DNA from: Pararhodobacter sp. CCB-MM2
Lineage (GTDB): Bacteria > Pseudomonadota > Alphaproteobacteria > Rhodobacterales > Rhodobacteraceae
Direction: 5' to 3'
DNA length: 64,000 nucleotides
Assembly: GCF_001691415.1 (NCBI RefSeq)
Contig: NZ_LRRR01000009.1
Location: forward strand, 1 to 64,000
Numbering within the stretch: position 1 is the stretch's first letter; each line of letters opens with the position of its first letter. This document shows positions 26,824 through 36,191 of this stretch, piece by piece. The notes under the pieces are model-generated. The model was not told where the DNA came from and did not search any database. It saw only the letters and a program-made list of their open reading frames with translations. The translations under genes were made by a program, and so were the position numbers.

Positions 26824-27699
26824 TTACTGACCGCCACCCAGCTGGTGGACATACGAGGCGACCGCGCGGATCTGGGCCTCGTTCAGGCGTTCGGTGAAGC
26901 CCGGCATGACGCCGAAATGGGCCACCGTGACGGAGGCGCGGATCTCGGCCTCGGACCCGCCATAGAGCCAGATCGCGTTGTTCAGCGCCGGCGCACCCTG
27001 GAACTGGTCGCCCTCGCCGTTGACGCCGTGGCACGACGAGCAGTTGAGGTCGAACACCTCGGCGCCCGCTTCGGCCAGAGCGGCATCGTGGGCCTGACCC
27101 GAGATGTTCAGGACGTGGTTCACGACCTGGTCGATCTCTTCCGAGGTCAGCAGCTCGTCACGGCCGAAGGACGGCATTTCCGAGTAACGCGCATCGGGGA
27201 AGTCCTCGTTGCGGATCCCGTAGGTGACGGTCTGGACGATGTCGTCCATGGTGCCGCCCCACATCCATTCGTCATCGTTCAGGTTCGGGAAGCCCGAGCC
27301 CGGACGAATGCCGTCGGCGCCGGCACCGTGGCACTGCGAACACTGGGCGCGGAAGACCGCGGCCCCGGCGTTCACGGCGAAACGCTGCAGATCGGCGTCT
27401 TCGTGGATGGCGTTGACATCGGTGTCGACGAGACGCTGGTACCAGACGGCATTGGCGTCATCGACGGCCTGGATCTCGGCCGCGACATCGGCGCGGGACG
27501 AGTAGCCCAGCATGCCGGCGGTCGCGCCGCGAACCAGCGGCCATGCCGGGAACAGGATCCAGTAGACCACGGCCCAGATGATGGTGGCGTAGAAGGTCCA
27601 CAGCCACCAGCGCGGCATCGGGTTGTCGAATTCCTCGATCCCGTCCCACGAATGGCCCGTCGTCGGGCGGTCGTGGTTCTTCTTGTTCGGTGCGGCCAT
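26824..27699 (-). CDS. ccoP: cbb3 cytochrome oxidase subunit III (dihaem cytochrome c)
   Basis: 291 residues. N-terminal membrane anchor (WWLWTFYATIIWAVVYWILF) and two c-type haem sites, CSQCH (120-124) and CSSCH (220-224), with later methionine ligands. Passes electrons from cytochrome c to CcoO. Ends the ccoNOQP operon. Confidence 0.96.
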   Translation of the reverse strand: MAAPNKKNHDRPTTGHSWDGIEEFDNPMPRWWLWTFYATIIWAVVYWILFPAWPLVRGATAGMLGYSSRADVAAEIQAVDDANAVWYQRLVDTDVNAIHEDADLQRFAVNAGAAVFRAQCSQCHGAGADGIRPGSGFPNLNDDEWMWGGTMDDIVQTVTYGIRNEDFPDARYSEMPSFGRDELLTSEEIDQVVNHVLNISGQAHDAALAEAGAEVFDLNCSSCHGVNGEGDQFQGAPALNNAIWLYGGSEAEIRASVTVAHFGVMPGFTERLNEAQIRAVASYVHQLGGGQ

Positions 27700-27911
27700 T
27701 ACCGTGCCCCCTCGCTGAGGTGCTGGGCAGGGCCCGAGGCCCCGTCCCGCGCCGGTGTGTCATCGTTGCGGAAGATGCTGCGGGCAGCTTCGCTCTGAAC
27801 CTCGCGGCTGCCGGGGCGCCAGGCCCAGGCAATGATGCCGACGAAGAACAGGGTCATGAACAGCAGGTACCAGCTGTCAGCGAAGGCACGGAGAAGCGAA
27901 TAGGTTTCCAT
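27699..27911 (-). CDS. ccoQ: cbb3 oxidase subunit IV
   Basis: 70 residues with one membrane helix (WYLLFMTLFFVGIIAWAWRP) and a polar tail. CcoQ stabilises the assembled oxidase. Its stop overlaps the ccoP start by one base (TAATG); GGGAG precedes the ATG. Confidence 0.93.
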   Translation of the reverse strand: METYSLLRAFADSWYLLFMTLFFVGIIAWAWRPGSREVQSEAARSIFRNDDTPARDGASGPAQHLSEGAR

Positions 27912-27924
27912 GTCTCTTGCTCCC

Positions 27925-28650
27925 TCAGCGGCTCTCGTCCGCCTGGAAGGTGCTGAAGTCGACGAGCGTACCGATCATCTGCATATAGGCGATCAGGGCG
28001 TCCATCTCGGTCAGTTCTTCCTGGCCATCGAAGTTGCGAACCTGCGCGGAGTGATAGCGCTCCAGCAGCCCACCGGTGTCGCCGAACGGGTCGACCTGGA
28101 CGGTGAAGTCCTCGGGCGCAGCAGCGATCATCTCGTCCGTATAGGGGACGCCGACCATCGCGTAGGTGCTCATCAGGTCCTGGATGTATTCGCCGGTGAT
28201 CGGGCGATCCATCAGGTAGGCATAGGGCGGCATCACCGATTCCGGCACCACGTCACGCGGGTTGATCAGGTGCGCGACATGCCAGGCGTCCGAGTAGCGA
28301 CCGCCGATCCGGGCGAGGTCAGGCCCCGTCCGCTTCGAGCCCCACTGGAACGGGTGGTCGTACATCGACTCCGCCGCCAGCGAGTAATGGCCGTAACGCT
28401 CGACCTCGTCGCGCATCGGGCGGACCATCTGGCTGTGGCAGACGTAGCACCCTTCGCGGACGTAGATCTCACGACCCGCCAGCTCCAGCGGTGAGTACGG
28501 ACGCATGCCTTCCACTTCCTCGATGGTGTTCTCGAGGTAGAAGAGCGGCACGATCTGCACCAGACCGCCGATGGTCACCACCAGGAAGCTGAGGACCAGC
28601 AACAGGGTGGCATGGGTTTCGATTTTCTTGTGGTGATCGAGAATGCTCAT
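27925..28650 (-). CDS. ccoO: cbb3 cytochrome oxidase subunit II (monohaem cytochrome c)
   Basis: 241 residues with an N-terminal membrane anchor and the haem motif CYVCH (68-72) in the strongly conserved [24 protein letters not shown] precedes the ATG; 15 bp after ccoN. Confidence 0.97.
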   Translation of the reverse strand: MSILDHHKKIETHATLLLVLSFLVVTIGGLVQIVPLFYLENTIEEVEGMRPYSPLELAGREIYVREGCYVCHSQMVRPMRDEVERYGHYSLAAESMYDHPFQWGSKRTGPDLARIGGRYSDAWHVAHLINPRDVVPESVMPPYAYLMDRPITGEYIQDLMSTYAMVGVPYTDEMIAAAPEDFTVQVDPFGDTGGLLERYHSAQVRNFDGQEELTEMDALIAYMQMIGTLVDFSTFQADESR

Positions 28651-28665
28651 GTCATCACCCTCCGC

Positions 28666-30267
28666 TTATTCAGCGGCAACCGCGGCGGCAGCGGCGGCAG
28701 GCTTTGCCTCGCCGACTTTGCGCACGGTCATCCACAGGTTGTAGCACATGATCAGGGCACCCACGAGGAACATCGTCCCACCAAGGCCACGGACCACATA
28801 CATCGGGAACTTCGCACCCACGGTGTCGGCGAAGGAGTTCACGAGGAAGCCCTGCGCGTCGACCTGACGCCACATCAGACCTTCCATGATGCCGGTCACC
28901 CACATCGAGGCGGCGTAGAGCACGATGCCGATGGTCGCGAGCCAGAAGTGCCAGCTCACCAGCGACAGCGAATAGAGGCGCTCACGCTTCCACAGGCGCG
29001 GGGTCAGGTAATAGAGCATCCCGAAGGTGATCATGCCGTTCCAGCCCAGCGCACCCGAGTGCACGTGACCGATGGTCCAGTCCGTGTAGTGCGACAGCGA
29101 GTTCACGGCGCGGATCGACATCATCGGACCTTCGAAGGTCGCCATGCCGTAGAAGCCCACGGCCACCACCATCATCCGGATCACCGGGTCGGTGCGCAGC
29201 TTGTCCCAGGCGCCCGAGAGCGTCATCAGGCCGTTGATCATGCCACCCCAGCTCGGCATCCACAGCATGATCGAGAAGGTCATGCCCAGCGTCTGCGCCC
29301 AGTCGGGCAGCGCGGTGTAATGCAGGTGGTGCGGGCCAGCCCAGATGTACAGGAAGATCAGCGCCCAGAAGTGGATGATCGACAGCTTGTACGAATAGAC
29401 GGGGCGTTCAGCTTGTTTCGGGATGAAGTAGTACATCATGCCCAGGAAGCCGGCGGTCAGGAAGAAGCCCACGGCGTTGTGGCCATACCACCATTGCACC
29501 ATCGCCGATTGCACGCCCGACCAGACCGGAACCGAATCCGACCCGAAGAACGAGACCGGGATCTGCAGGTTGTTGACGACATGCAGCATGGCGATCGTCA
29601 CGATGAACGACAGGTAGAACCAGTTCGCCACGTAGATGTGGGGTTCCTTCCGCTTGATCAGCGTGCCGAGGTAGATGATCAGGAACGCCACCCAGACGAT
29701 GGTCAGCCACAGGTCGGTCAGCCATTCGGGTTCCGCGTATTCCTGGCCTTGGGTCGAGCCCAGCAGGTAGCCGGTCGCCGCCATTAGGATGAAGACCTGA
29801 TAGCCCCAGAACACGAACCACGCGAGGCCACCGCCGAACAGGCGGGCCGCCGTGGTGCGCTGGACGACGTAGAAGGCCGAGGCGAGCAGCGCGTTGCCGC
29901 CGAAGGCGAAGATCACCGCCGAGGTGTGCAGCGGGCGCAGACGGCCGAAATTGCCGAAGCCCTGCAGCACTTCCAGGTTGAGGCTGGGGAAGGCCAGCTG
30001 GAAGGCGATGACGACGCCCACCAGAAAGCCCACCACGCCCCAGAAGGCGGTGGCGACGACGCCGTAGCGAACTACGCCGTCCATGTATTCGTTTTGGTTG
30101 TGAACCGCTTCTTCCATATGGCGGATCTGCCACAGGAAGGCGATCGCCGCGGCCGACATGAAAATGATCATGTGGACCAGGTAGGCGAGGTCACGCGCGT
30201 GCGAGGCCGCGATCGCGGCGAGCACCGCGACGACGGCAAGCACGATCAGCTTGACGTAATCCCACAT
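28666..30267 (-). CDS. ccoN: cbb3 cytochrome oxidase catalytic subunit I
   Basis: 533 residues, 12 or more membrane helices. Reduces oxygen at the haem b3-CuB site and pumps protons; high-affinity oxidase for low oxygen. Ligand-bearing blocks [26 protein letters not shown] and [13 protein letters not shown] are present. Start at the ATG before WDYVKL with AAGGGA upstream; an upstream TTG was rejected. First gene of ccoNOQP. Confidence 0.97.
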   Translation of the reverse strand: MWDYVKLIVLAVVAVLAAIAASHARDLAYLVHMIIFMSAAAIAFLWQIRHMEEAVHNQNEYMDGVVRYGVVATAFWGVVGFLVGVVIAFQLAFPSLNLEVLQGFGNFGRLRPLHTSAVIFAFGGNALLASAFYVVQRTTAARLFGGGLAWFVFWGYQVFILMAATGYLLGSTQGQEYAEPEWLTDLWLTIVWVAFLIIYLGTLIKRKEPHIYVANWFYLSFIVTIAMLHVVNNLQIPVSFFGSDSVPVWSGVQSAMVQWWYGHNAVGFFLTAGFLGMMYYFIPKQAERPVYSYKLSIIHFWALIFLYIWAGPHHLHYTALPDWAQTLGMTFSIMLWMPSWGGMINGLMTLSGAWDKLRTDPVIRMMVVAVGFYGMATFEGPMMSIRAVNSLSHYTDWTIGHVHSGALGWNGMITFGMLYYLTPRLWKRERLYSLSLVSWHFWLATIGIVLYAASMWVTGIMEGLMWRQVDAQGFLVNSFADTVGAKFPMYVVRGLGGTMFLVGALIMCYNLWMTVRKVGEAKPAAAAAAVAAE

Positions 30268-30371
30268 TGTTTGCGTCCCTTCGTTCAAATTTTTAGCGTT
30301 TCCCCCGAGACCTCACGGAATCGGGACCTGTTGCGCCGAGGCCGTTATCTCGCCCCCGAGCCTTGGAAACC

Positions 30372-30385
30372 TTGATTCAGGTCAA
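30372..30385. promoter_or_regulatory. FNR box of ccoNOQP
   Basis: TTGATTCAGGTCAA, an exact TTGA-N6-TCAA site centred 111 bp before the ccoN start codon. Confidence 0.87.
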
Positions 30386-30405
30386 GTGGCCGAAATCGCC
30401 CTACA

Positions 30406-30419
30406 TTGACGAGGATCAA
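30406..30419. promoter_or_regulatory. FNR box of the universal stress protein gene
   Basis: TTGACGAGGATCAA, centred 84 bp before the usp start and 34 bp from the ccoN box, so the two divergent promoters have one box each. Confidence 0.82.
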
Positions 30420-30496
30420 TGTCGTCGCACCCCGCGCGACCGATGATCGCAGGGGAAGATGATCCGCAGACGACACACGCGGAAGGAGAGTTCCTC

Positions 30497-31336
30497 ATGG
30501 CCTATAAGTCAATCCTGACATTCCTCGCCGGCGAGACGGAAGTTGCCGGTACCCTGCCCGGCGCCATCCAGTTCGCCGCGCGCCACGATGCGCATCTGAC
30601 GGCCTGCCTGTTGGGCGTCGATATGACCCCGGCGGGCGGCTTCTACATGGGGGCCTCGCCCCTGTTGCTTCAGGAGACGCTGGAGCGCGCGCAGGCCGAG
30701 GCCGAAGCACTGGAGGCACAGGCCCGCAAGCTTCTGGGCGGCGAGACGCTGCGCTGGGGCGCGGAATCGGCTGTCGCGCAATATGGCGGCTTGCCGTCGC
30801 TGGTGGGCCTGCGGGCGCGTTTCTCGGATCTGGTGATCCAGTCCCGCCCCTATGGCGCAGGCGCGCTGCCCAGTCAGGAAGCCGCGATAGAGGCCGCCTT
30901 GTTCGAAGGGCAGGCCCCGGTTCTGGTCCTTCCGGACGGCAGCTTGCCCGACGCCTTCGGCGAGCGGGTGATGATCGCGTGGAACCAGTCGAACGAGGCG
31001 CTGTCCGCCGTACGCCGCGCCCTGCCGCTGCTACAGGCGGCCGATTCGGTGCAGGTGGTGGTGATCGATCCACCCGCGCATAGCCCCGAACGCTCGGACC
31101 CGGGCGGGATGCTGACGCAGATGCTGGCGCGCCACGGCGTCCGCGCCGAGGTCTCGGTTCTTGCGAAGACCCTGCCGCGCGTCTCGGACGTGCTGATGCG
31201 CCATATGGAGGACATCGACGCCTCGCTGATGGTCATGGGCGCCTATGGCCATTCCCGCCTGCGAGAGGCGATCCTCGGCGGCGCGACCCGCAACGTGCTG
31301 GAGAATGCCAAGCGCGCCGTGTTCCTCGCCCATTAA
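30497..31336 (+). CDS. Universal stress protein (double-domain UspA family)
   Basis: 279 residues beginning [26 protein letters not shown] precedes the ATG. The C-terminal half has the ATP-binding UspA motif GAYGHSRLREAILGGATRN; the N-terminal half is degenerate. The FNR box upstream and the divergent ccoNOQP operon suggest induction at low oxygen. Partner molecules unknown. Confidence 0.92.
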   Translation: MAYKSILTFLAGETEVAGTLPGAIQFAARHDAHLTACLLGVDMTPAGGFYMGASPLLLQETLERAQAEAEALEAQARKLLGGETLRWGAESAVAQYGGLPSLVGLRARFSDLVIQSRPYGAGALPSQEAAIEAALFEGQAPVLVLPDGSLPDAFGERVMIAWNQSNEALSAVRRALPLLQAADSVQVVVIDPPAHSPERSDPGGMLTQMLARHGVRAEVSVLAKTLPRVSDVLMRHMEDIDASLMVMGAYGHSRLREAILGGATRNVLENAKRAVFLAH

Positions 31337-31348
31337 GGGCGACGTCTT

Positions 31349-31370
31349 GGCCCCGGTGCGCGCCGGGGCC
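31349..31370 (+). terminator. Hairpin behind the universal stress protein gene
   Basis: GGCCCCGG - TGCGCG - CCGGGGCC, a perfect 8-bp stem 12 bp after the stop, without a U-run. Confidence 0.55.
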
Positions 31371-31458
31371 AGTCCGATCAGACGACGGACAATCGCCCCG
31401 ACACGCGCAACAATCTCCTCTTGTGAACTGGCACCGTGACTCAGCGGCAGGGACCGAT

Positions 31459-31476
31459 CTGTCATGCGCCTGTCAT
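31459..31476 (+). promoter_or_regulatory. PHO box upstream of the exported nucleotidase
   Basis: CTGTCATGCGCCTGTCAT: two identical 7-mers CTGTCAT separated by four bases, the exact architecture of a PhoB operator. A further CTGTCAC lies at 31518-31524. The nucleotidase starts at 31625. Otherwise the 288-bp gap 31337-31624 holds only the hairpin above. Confidence 0.8.
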
Positions 31477-31624
31477 TGGCACGCGTGATGAAACAGGCAT
31501 CACACGGCGGGCTTTCGCTGTCACAATTTGAACCTTGGGTCAAAATTGTTGCCGAAGCCGCGCCGTGGGTCCACCATCGCCTCTCGTCCGACAGAGACGA
31601 CCAGACACACAGGGAGATCCACCC

Positions 31625-33592
31625 ATGACCCGCCTGACGCGCCGAGCCTTCCTCGCGTCCACTACCGCTGCCACCGGCGTCGTGTTACTGCACCCGTTCT
31701 CCGCCCGCGCCCAAGCCGGGCAGGCCCACCTGCGCATCCTGACCACGACGGACCTGCATTGCCACGCGCAGGCCTATGATTACTACGGCGACCGCCCGGT
31801 CGACACCGTGGGTCTGGCCCGCACCGCCTCGATCATCGAGGAGATCCGCGCCGAAGCGACCAACACAATGCTCGTGGACAATGGCGACTATTTCCAGGGC
31901 AACCCGATGGGCGACTGGATGGCCTATGAGCATGGCATGAACGAGGGGGACATCCACCCGATCATCGCCGCCATGAACACGCTGGGCTATGACGCGGGCA
32001 CGCTGGGCAACCACGAGTTCAACTACGGCGTCGAATTCCTCGACAAGGTCAATGCGGGCGCCAATTTCCCGGTCGTCAGCGCCAACTTCGGCTCGGCCCT
32101 CGGCGCGACCCCGCTTGAGGACACGCTGCACACCCAGCCCTATGTCATCCTCGAGAAGGTGCTGACCGACGGATCGGGCGCCGAGATGCCGATCAAGGTG
32201 GGCATCATCGGCTTCCTGCCGCCGCAGATCATGCAGTGGGACCGCGCCCATCTGGAGGGCGAATACAACGTCCGCGGCATCGTCGAGGCCGCCGAGGCCT
32301 GGGTGCCGAAGATGAAGGAAGAGGGCGCCGACATCGTGATCGCGCTGTCGCACTCGGGCATCTCGGCCTCGGAATACGACCCGATGATGGAGAATGCCTC
32401 GCTGTATCTGGCGGGGGTTGAAGGCATCGACGCGGTGGTCACCGGCCACCAGCACCTCGTGTTCCCGGGCACCAACCACGAAGGCGACGGCATCGACGCC
32501 GAGGCCGGCACGCTGATGGGTAAACCCGCCGTCATGGCCGGTTTCTGGGGCTCGCATCTGGGCATCATCGACCTGATGCTGACGCATGACGGCAATGGCT
32601 GGTCCATCGCCAGCTCGGAAAGCGCGACCCGCCCGATCTCGCAGCGCAACGAGGACCGCTCGATCACCGCGCTGGTCAGCGACTATGCGCCCATCGTCGA
32701 CGCCACCGCCGAGGCCCATGCCTCGACGCTGGAATACGTCCGCGCCGAAGTCGGCCAGACCTCGGTGCCGCTGTACAGCTACTTCGCGCTGGTGGCGGAT
32801 GACCCCTCGGTGCAGATCGTCTCGGAAGCGCAGAAATGGTATGTCTCGGACATCCTGCGCGGCACCGAGCACGAGGGCCTTCCCGTCCTCTCGGCCGCGG
32901 CGCCGTTCAAGGCCGGCGGTCGCGGTGGTCCCGAGTATTACACCGATGTCCCCGTGGGCCCGGTGGCGATCAAGAACGTGGCCGACCTGTATCTCTATCC
33001 GAACACGCTGATGGCCGTCCGGATCACCGGCGCGCAGGTGCGTGAATGGCTGGAGCGTTCGGCGGGCATGTTCAACCAGATCAACCCCGGCGAAGCCGAT
33101 CAGGTGCTGCTGAACCCGTCCTTCCCGTCCTACAATTTCGACGTGATCGATGGTGTCACCTACAAGATCGACCTGTCGCAGCCTTCGCGCTACGACAATG
33201 ACGGCGCCGTGGTGGCCGAGGATGCGCATCGCATTGTCGACCTGATGTTCGATGGCGCGCCCATCGACGACGCGGCCGAGTTCATCGTCGCCACCAACAA
33301 CTACCGCGCCGGTGGCGGTGGTCACTTCCCGGGCGCCGATGGCTCGACCATCGTGTTCCGCGCGCCGGACACCAACCGCGACATCATCGTGCGCTACATC
33401 GTGCAGAATGGCACCATCGCGCCGGCGGCGGATGGCAACTGGGGCTTCGCGCCGATCGAGGGTGCAACCGTCCTGTTCGAGACCGGCCCGGCGGCGGCGC
33501 AATATGTCGAGGACGTCCGTGCCCGTGGCGTGCAGATGGAAGCGGCGGGTGAGGGCGAGGGCGGCTTCGCGCTCTACCGCATCACCCTCTGA
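31625..33592 (+). CDS. Tat-exported 2',3'-cyclic-nucleotide phosphodiesterase / 3'(5')-nucleotidase
   Basis: 655 residues. Twin-arginine signal TRRAFLAS with hydrophobic core and SARA cleavage near residue 29. The metallophosphatase domain shows [24 protein letters not shown] and the metal-binding GHQH; the C-terminal 5_nucleotid_C domain follows. Such periplasmic enzymes release phosphate and nucleosides from external nucleotides; closest in plan to CpdB. The PHO box upstream fits phosphate scavenging. Confidence 0.92.
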   Translation: MTRLTRRAFLASTTAATGVVLLHPFSARAQAGQAHLRILTTTDLHCHAQAYDYYGDRPVDTVGLARTASIIEEIRAEATNTMLVDNGDYFQGNPMGDWMAYEHGMNEGDIHPIIAAMNTLGYDAGTLGNHEFNYGVEFLDKVNAGANFPVVSANFGSALGATPLEDTLHTQPYVILEKVLTDGSGAEMPIKVGIIGFLPPQIMQWDRAHLEGEYNVRGIVEAAEAWVPKMKEEGADIVIALSHSGISASEYDPMMENASLYLAGVEGIDAVVTGHQHLVFPGTNHEGDGIDAEAGTLMGKPAVMAGFWGSHLGIIDLMLTHDGNGWSIASSESATRPISQRNEDRSITALVSDYAPIVDATAEAHASTLEYVRAEVGQTSVPLYSYFALVADDPSVQIVSEAQKWYVSDILRGTEHEGLPVLSAAAPFKAGGRGGPEYYTDVPVGPVAIKNVADLYLYPNTLMAVRITGAQVREWLERSAGMFNQINPGEADQVLLNPSFPSYNFDVIDGVTYKIDLSQPSRYDNDGAVVAEDAHRIVDLMFDGAPIDDAAEFIVATNNYRAGGGGHFPGADGSTIVFRAPDTNRDIIVRYIVQNGTIAPAADGNWGFAPIEGATVLFETGPAAAQYVEDVRARGVQMEAAGEGEGGFALYRITL

Positions 33593-33612
33593 TCCTCTGG
33601 GCAGAAAAAGGA

Positions 33613-33640
33613 ACGGGGCGCCTTGTCGGGCGCCCCGTTT
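33613..33640. terminator. Bidirectional terminator between nucleotidase and pilin-like gene
   Basis: ACGGGGCGCC - TTGTCG - GGCGCCCCGT followed by TTCCGTT; on the other strand the 3' side is also T-rich (TTCCTTTTT). It lies between two convergent stops (33592 and 33662). Confidence 0.85.
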
Positions 33641-33661
33641 CCGTTCCGGCCGTGCGTCGTG

Positions 33662-34147
33662 TCAGCCCAGCATGTCGTTGAAGCGCGTGCCCAGATCGGT
33701 GATCGTCGGCCCCTCGGTATGAATGACGGCGCCCGCATTTGCGGTCGCGCGCAGCACGGCGGCCATGGCATCCAGATAGAGCCCGGCGGAATGCACATCC
33801 TGCGCGGCGATCATCGCGGTGACCATGCTGGCGTAATCCGCGTAATACAGGTCGCGGGTGCGCTGATCGACCTCGGCGAAGAAGCTCAGATGGGCGTCGA
33901 ACATCGGCTCGCTCATGGTCAGCAGCGACCAAGCGACCAAGCCTTCCCCTTCGGGCGTATGCGCGACGGGAAGAATGCTGGCGGTGCTGATCCCGGCGTG
34001 ACCCGCCTGGAAGTTTCCGTTCGAGCCCGAGCGCACAGCCGCGATCGTCGCCAGCCCAAGGCCAACCACGGCAGCCGAAACCACCACCCAATCGACGGTG
34101 ATCGTGCCGACGTCCCGGCGCCACCAATGTTGCAAGAGCGATTTCAT
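33662..34147 (-). CDS. Flp-pilin-like N-terminus with C-terminal extension
   Basis: 161 residues. The start MKSLLQHWWRRDVGTITVDW followed by VVVSAAVVGLGLA resembles type IVb/Flp prepilins and TadE-like proteins: basic leader, Gly, an acidic residue near +5, then one hydrophobic helix. Residues after 45 form a soluble domain (LLTMSEPMFDAHLSFFAEVD, YLDAMAAVLRATA) that I do not recognise. No tad genes are in the window. Function unknown; perhaps a pseudopilin or processed surface protein. Confidence 0.75.
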   Translation of the reverse strand: MKSLLQHWWRRDVGTITVDWVVVSAAVVGLGLATIAAVRSGSNGNFQAGHAGISTASILPVAHTPEGEGLVAWSLLTMSEPMFDAHLSFFAEVDQRTRDLYYADYASMVTAMIAAQDVHSAGLYLDAMAAVLRATANAGAVIHTEGPTITDLGTRFNDMLG

Positions 34148-34303
34148 CGTCCCGAGTCCTGCGATTCTGTTCCCCAAGTTCCGGGGTGACCCCAGATCTG
34201 CCGCTGGAACCGGGCGAGATTGCGGCACGCGTTTGCCGAAAACACGGTTATCAACACCCTAACGTGCCGCCGAATGCGCTGAATTTTCAGACAATTTTAA
34301 CGA

Positions 34304-34444
34304 TCAGGACGAGAGAACCCCGCCGCTGCAGCCGGCAAAGCAGGTGGTCGATCCCGCCACGCCCTCGCGGTCGGAGCCATAGAGGTAGACGGACAGGCGG
34401 TTGCGGTTGCGGTGGACGGCGCGTTTCTGACGGCGGGTTTTCAT
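34304..34444 (-). CDS. 46-residue basic peptide with CFAGC motif
   Basis: Begins MKTRRQKRAVHRNRNRLSVY, then a short polar part and CFAGCSGGVLSS. The N-terminal half is strongly basic; two cysteines sit three residues apart near the end. AAGGAGGAGAG lies directly before the ATG, one of the best ribosome-binding sites in the window, which argues for a real gene. It is alone between the pilin-like gene and the next minus-strand gene. No family recognised. Confidence 0.65.
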   Translation of the reverse strand: MKTRRQKRAVHRNRNRLSVYLYGSDREGVAGSTTCFAGCSGGVLSS

Positions 34445-34512
34445 GGTCTCTCCTCCTTGGGGTCAGCGGGTGCGGCGTTCTGCCGGCCCTGTCCCGTCCC
34501 TGTCCTAAAGCA

Positions 34513-34543
34513 TCGCCCGCAAGCGTGGCAGCGTTGCGGGCGA
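34513..34543 (-). terminator. Hairpin behind the 34594 gene
   Basis: TCGCCCGCAA - 11 bases - TTGCGGGCGA, a perfect 10-bp stem, 50 bp after that stop codon; only a weak T-run (GCTTTAGG). Confidence 0.55.
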
Positions 34544-34593
34544 ATAGCGGAAAGATTGTGGAATTTCAGGTGCCTGCGCGATCTTCGCGCCGA

Positions 34594-35124
34594 TCAAAGC
34601 TGCCGATAGAACCCGGCAAGCGAGGCCGTCGGACGCACCAGCCCCCGGCGCTCCATCTCCCGATAGGTCAGGAACAGGGCGTCACGCGTAAAGGCCTCCA
34701 GCGCACTGTCGCCGGCCAAGGTGGCTTCGGCGCTGCGGGCATAGGCGGCCAGATCGGTGTCGCTGAAACGGGCGATGCCGTGGCGGAAATTGTCGTATTG
34801 CGTTTGGTCGTAGGCGATCAGCTCTTCCGGCATCGCGGAATCGTCGAGGCCGAGGAAGTGCAGCGGCACGGCCAGCGCGGCTTGCAGTCTGTAAAGGCTG
34901 GGCGCGTCCTGAAGCAGCAGGGCGGTAGAGCCGGCGGCCCCCAGCCCCAACACCACGGCGACCGCCATCAGCGACCGGCCCGCGGCACCGCGGAGGCGCG
35001 ACGTCAGACGCTCGACACGACCGGGAGCCGGGGTGGAGACGGCAGGCTCGGCATGGATCACGATCCCCGACTCGGCGGCGCCGCGCTCGACCACGCTGTC
35101 GTAATCCCGATCCCAATCGAACAT
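34594..35124 (-). CDS. Single-pass membrane protein of unknown function
   Basis: 176 residues: an acidic start (MFDWDRDYDSVVERGAAESG), one membrane helix at about 50-70 (SLMAVAVVLGLGAAGSTALL) and a helical C-terminal part ending LTYREMERRGLVRPTASLAG. AGGAA nine bases before the ATG. No family recognised. It lies 261 bp downstream of fnrL on the same strand; in that gap I see several TTAA cores but no defined site. Confidence 0.7.
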   Translation of the reverse strand: MFDWDRDYDSVVERGAAESGIVIHAEPAVSTPAPGRVERLTSRLRGAAGRSLMAVAVVLGLGAAGSTALLLQDAPSLYRLQAALAVPLHFLGLDDSAMPEELIAYDQTQYDNFRHGIARFSDTDLAAYARSAEATLAGDSALEAFTRDALFLTYREMERRGLVRPTASLAGFYRQL

Positions 35125-35385
35125 GCTGCTGTTTCCTGCTCACGTTAACGCTTTGTTTGGAAACAGTCAGGGAGAACCGTGGCGCGATTGCGGCGCACCC
35201 GTGGCGCAAAGGGTGACTCGGTGGCTGAAACCGGGCGTTAACACAAGAAAACGGCCCGTTAATCTGTAAAACTGAATCCTTAACCACTGCGCGCAGGACA
35301 GCGGCGCGACTCATCCTGCCGGTTGTGACCCACCGACAGGCATTGCGACTCGGTTAACGGGACGGCGATTCCTTTGGCGTCTGTG

Positions 35386-36141
35386 TCAGACGAGGAAACC
35401 GCCATCGCTGTCATCGCCGGCCTCTTCGATCAGACGATCGAAATCGGGGATGGTGATGTGGCGCTTGCCTTCGACCTCGATGATGCCGTCCTTGCGCAGG
35501 GCGCTGATCTGACGGCTGACCGTTTCCAGCGTCAGGCCCAGATATTCCGACATCGCCTCACGCGTCAGCGGCAGGTCGACGACCACCCGGCCCTCGCTCT
35601 TCTGCATCTTCAACGAGGCATCGCGGCGGGCAATGATGGCAATCAGGCTGGCGATCTTCTCGCGCGCGGTCTTGCGACCGAGCAGCAGCATCCATTCCCG
35701 CGCCGCATCGAGTTCGTCGAGCGTCATCTCCAGCAGGCGTTGGCCGACATGCGGCGTCTGCACCATCAGCTCCTCGAAGGGCTTCTTGCGGAAGCAGCAC
35801 ATCACCAGATCGGTGGTGGCGACGACGTCATAGGCCGCGGTCTCGCGGCCCGGACGGCCGACGAAATCCGAGGGCAGCAACAGACCGACCATCTGGCGGC
35901 GGCCGTCTTCCATGGTCTGGGTCAGCGTGGCGATGCCGGTGACGACCGAGCCCACGAAATCCATCCGGTCGCCGGACCACACGATGGTCTGGCCGGCTTC
36001 GAAGCTGCGGTAGTATTTCGTCTCTTCCAGGCTGGTCAGCTCGTCGGAATCGCAGCGCGCACAGACGGCGCGATGGCGGATCGGACAATCGCCACACTGA
36101 ACATGGGTAAACTTAACAGGGGCGATAATCGTTTTCTGCAT
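35386..36141 (-). CDS. fnrL: FnrL, oxygen-sensing Crp/Fnr-family regulator
   Basis: 251 residues. N-terminal cysteines C16-GD-C19-PIRHRAV-C27-AR-C30 and the central Cys115/Cys116 supply the four ligands of the oxygen-labile [4Fe-4S] cluster. The cAMP-receptor-like beta barrel (MVGLLLPSDFVGRPG), dimer helix (REWMLLLGRKTAREKIASL) and the helix-turn-helix LTREAMSEYLGLTLETVSRQ follow. The sequence closely resembles Rhodobacter FnrL. The start at 36139-36141 has no clear Shine-Dalgarno; an FNR box begins three bases upstream. Divergent from hemN. Confidence 0.95.
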   Translation of the reverse strand: MQKTIIAPVKFTHVQCGDCPIRHRAVCARCDSDELTSLEETKYYRSFEAGQTIVWSGDRMDFVGSVVTGIATLTQTMEDGRRQMVGLLLPSDFVGRPGRETAAYDVVATTDLVMCCFRKKPFEELMVQTPHVGQRLLEMTLDELDAAREWMLLLGRKTAREKIASLIAIIARRDASLKMQKSEGRVVVDLPLTREAMSEYLGLTLETVSRQISALRKDGIIEVEGKRHITIPDFDRLIEEAGDDSDGGFLV

Positions 36142-36144
36142 GTC

Positions 36145-36158
36145 TTGATCTGGGTCAA
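36145..36158. promoter_or_regulatory. FNR box between fnrL and hemN
   Basis: TTGATCTGGGTCAA, exact TTGA-N6-TCAA. Centred 40 bp before the hemN ATG and 10 bp before the fnrL ATG. It suits activation of hemN and would block fnrL, pointing to negative autoregulation. Confidence 0.87.
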
Positions 36159-36191
36159 GGCCCGGAGGGCAATAATGCACAAATTAGGCGA

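Noticed and set aside
31528..31543. FNR box before the nucleotidase (TTGAACCTTGGGTCAA)
   Set aside because: Half-sites are separated by 8 bases, not 6.
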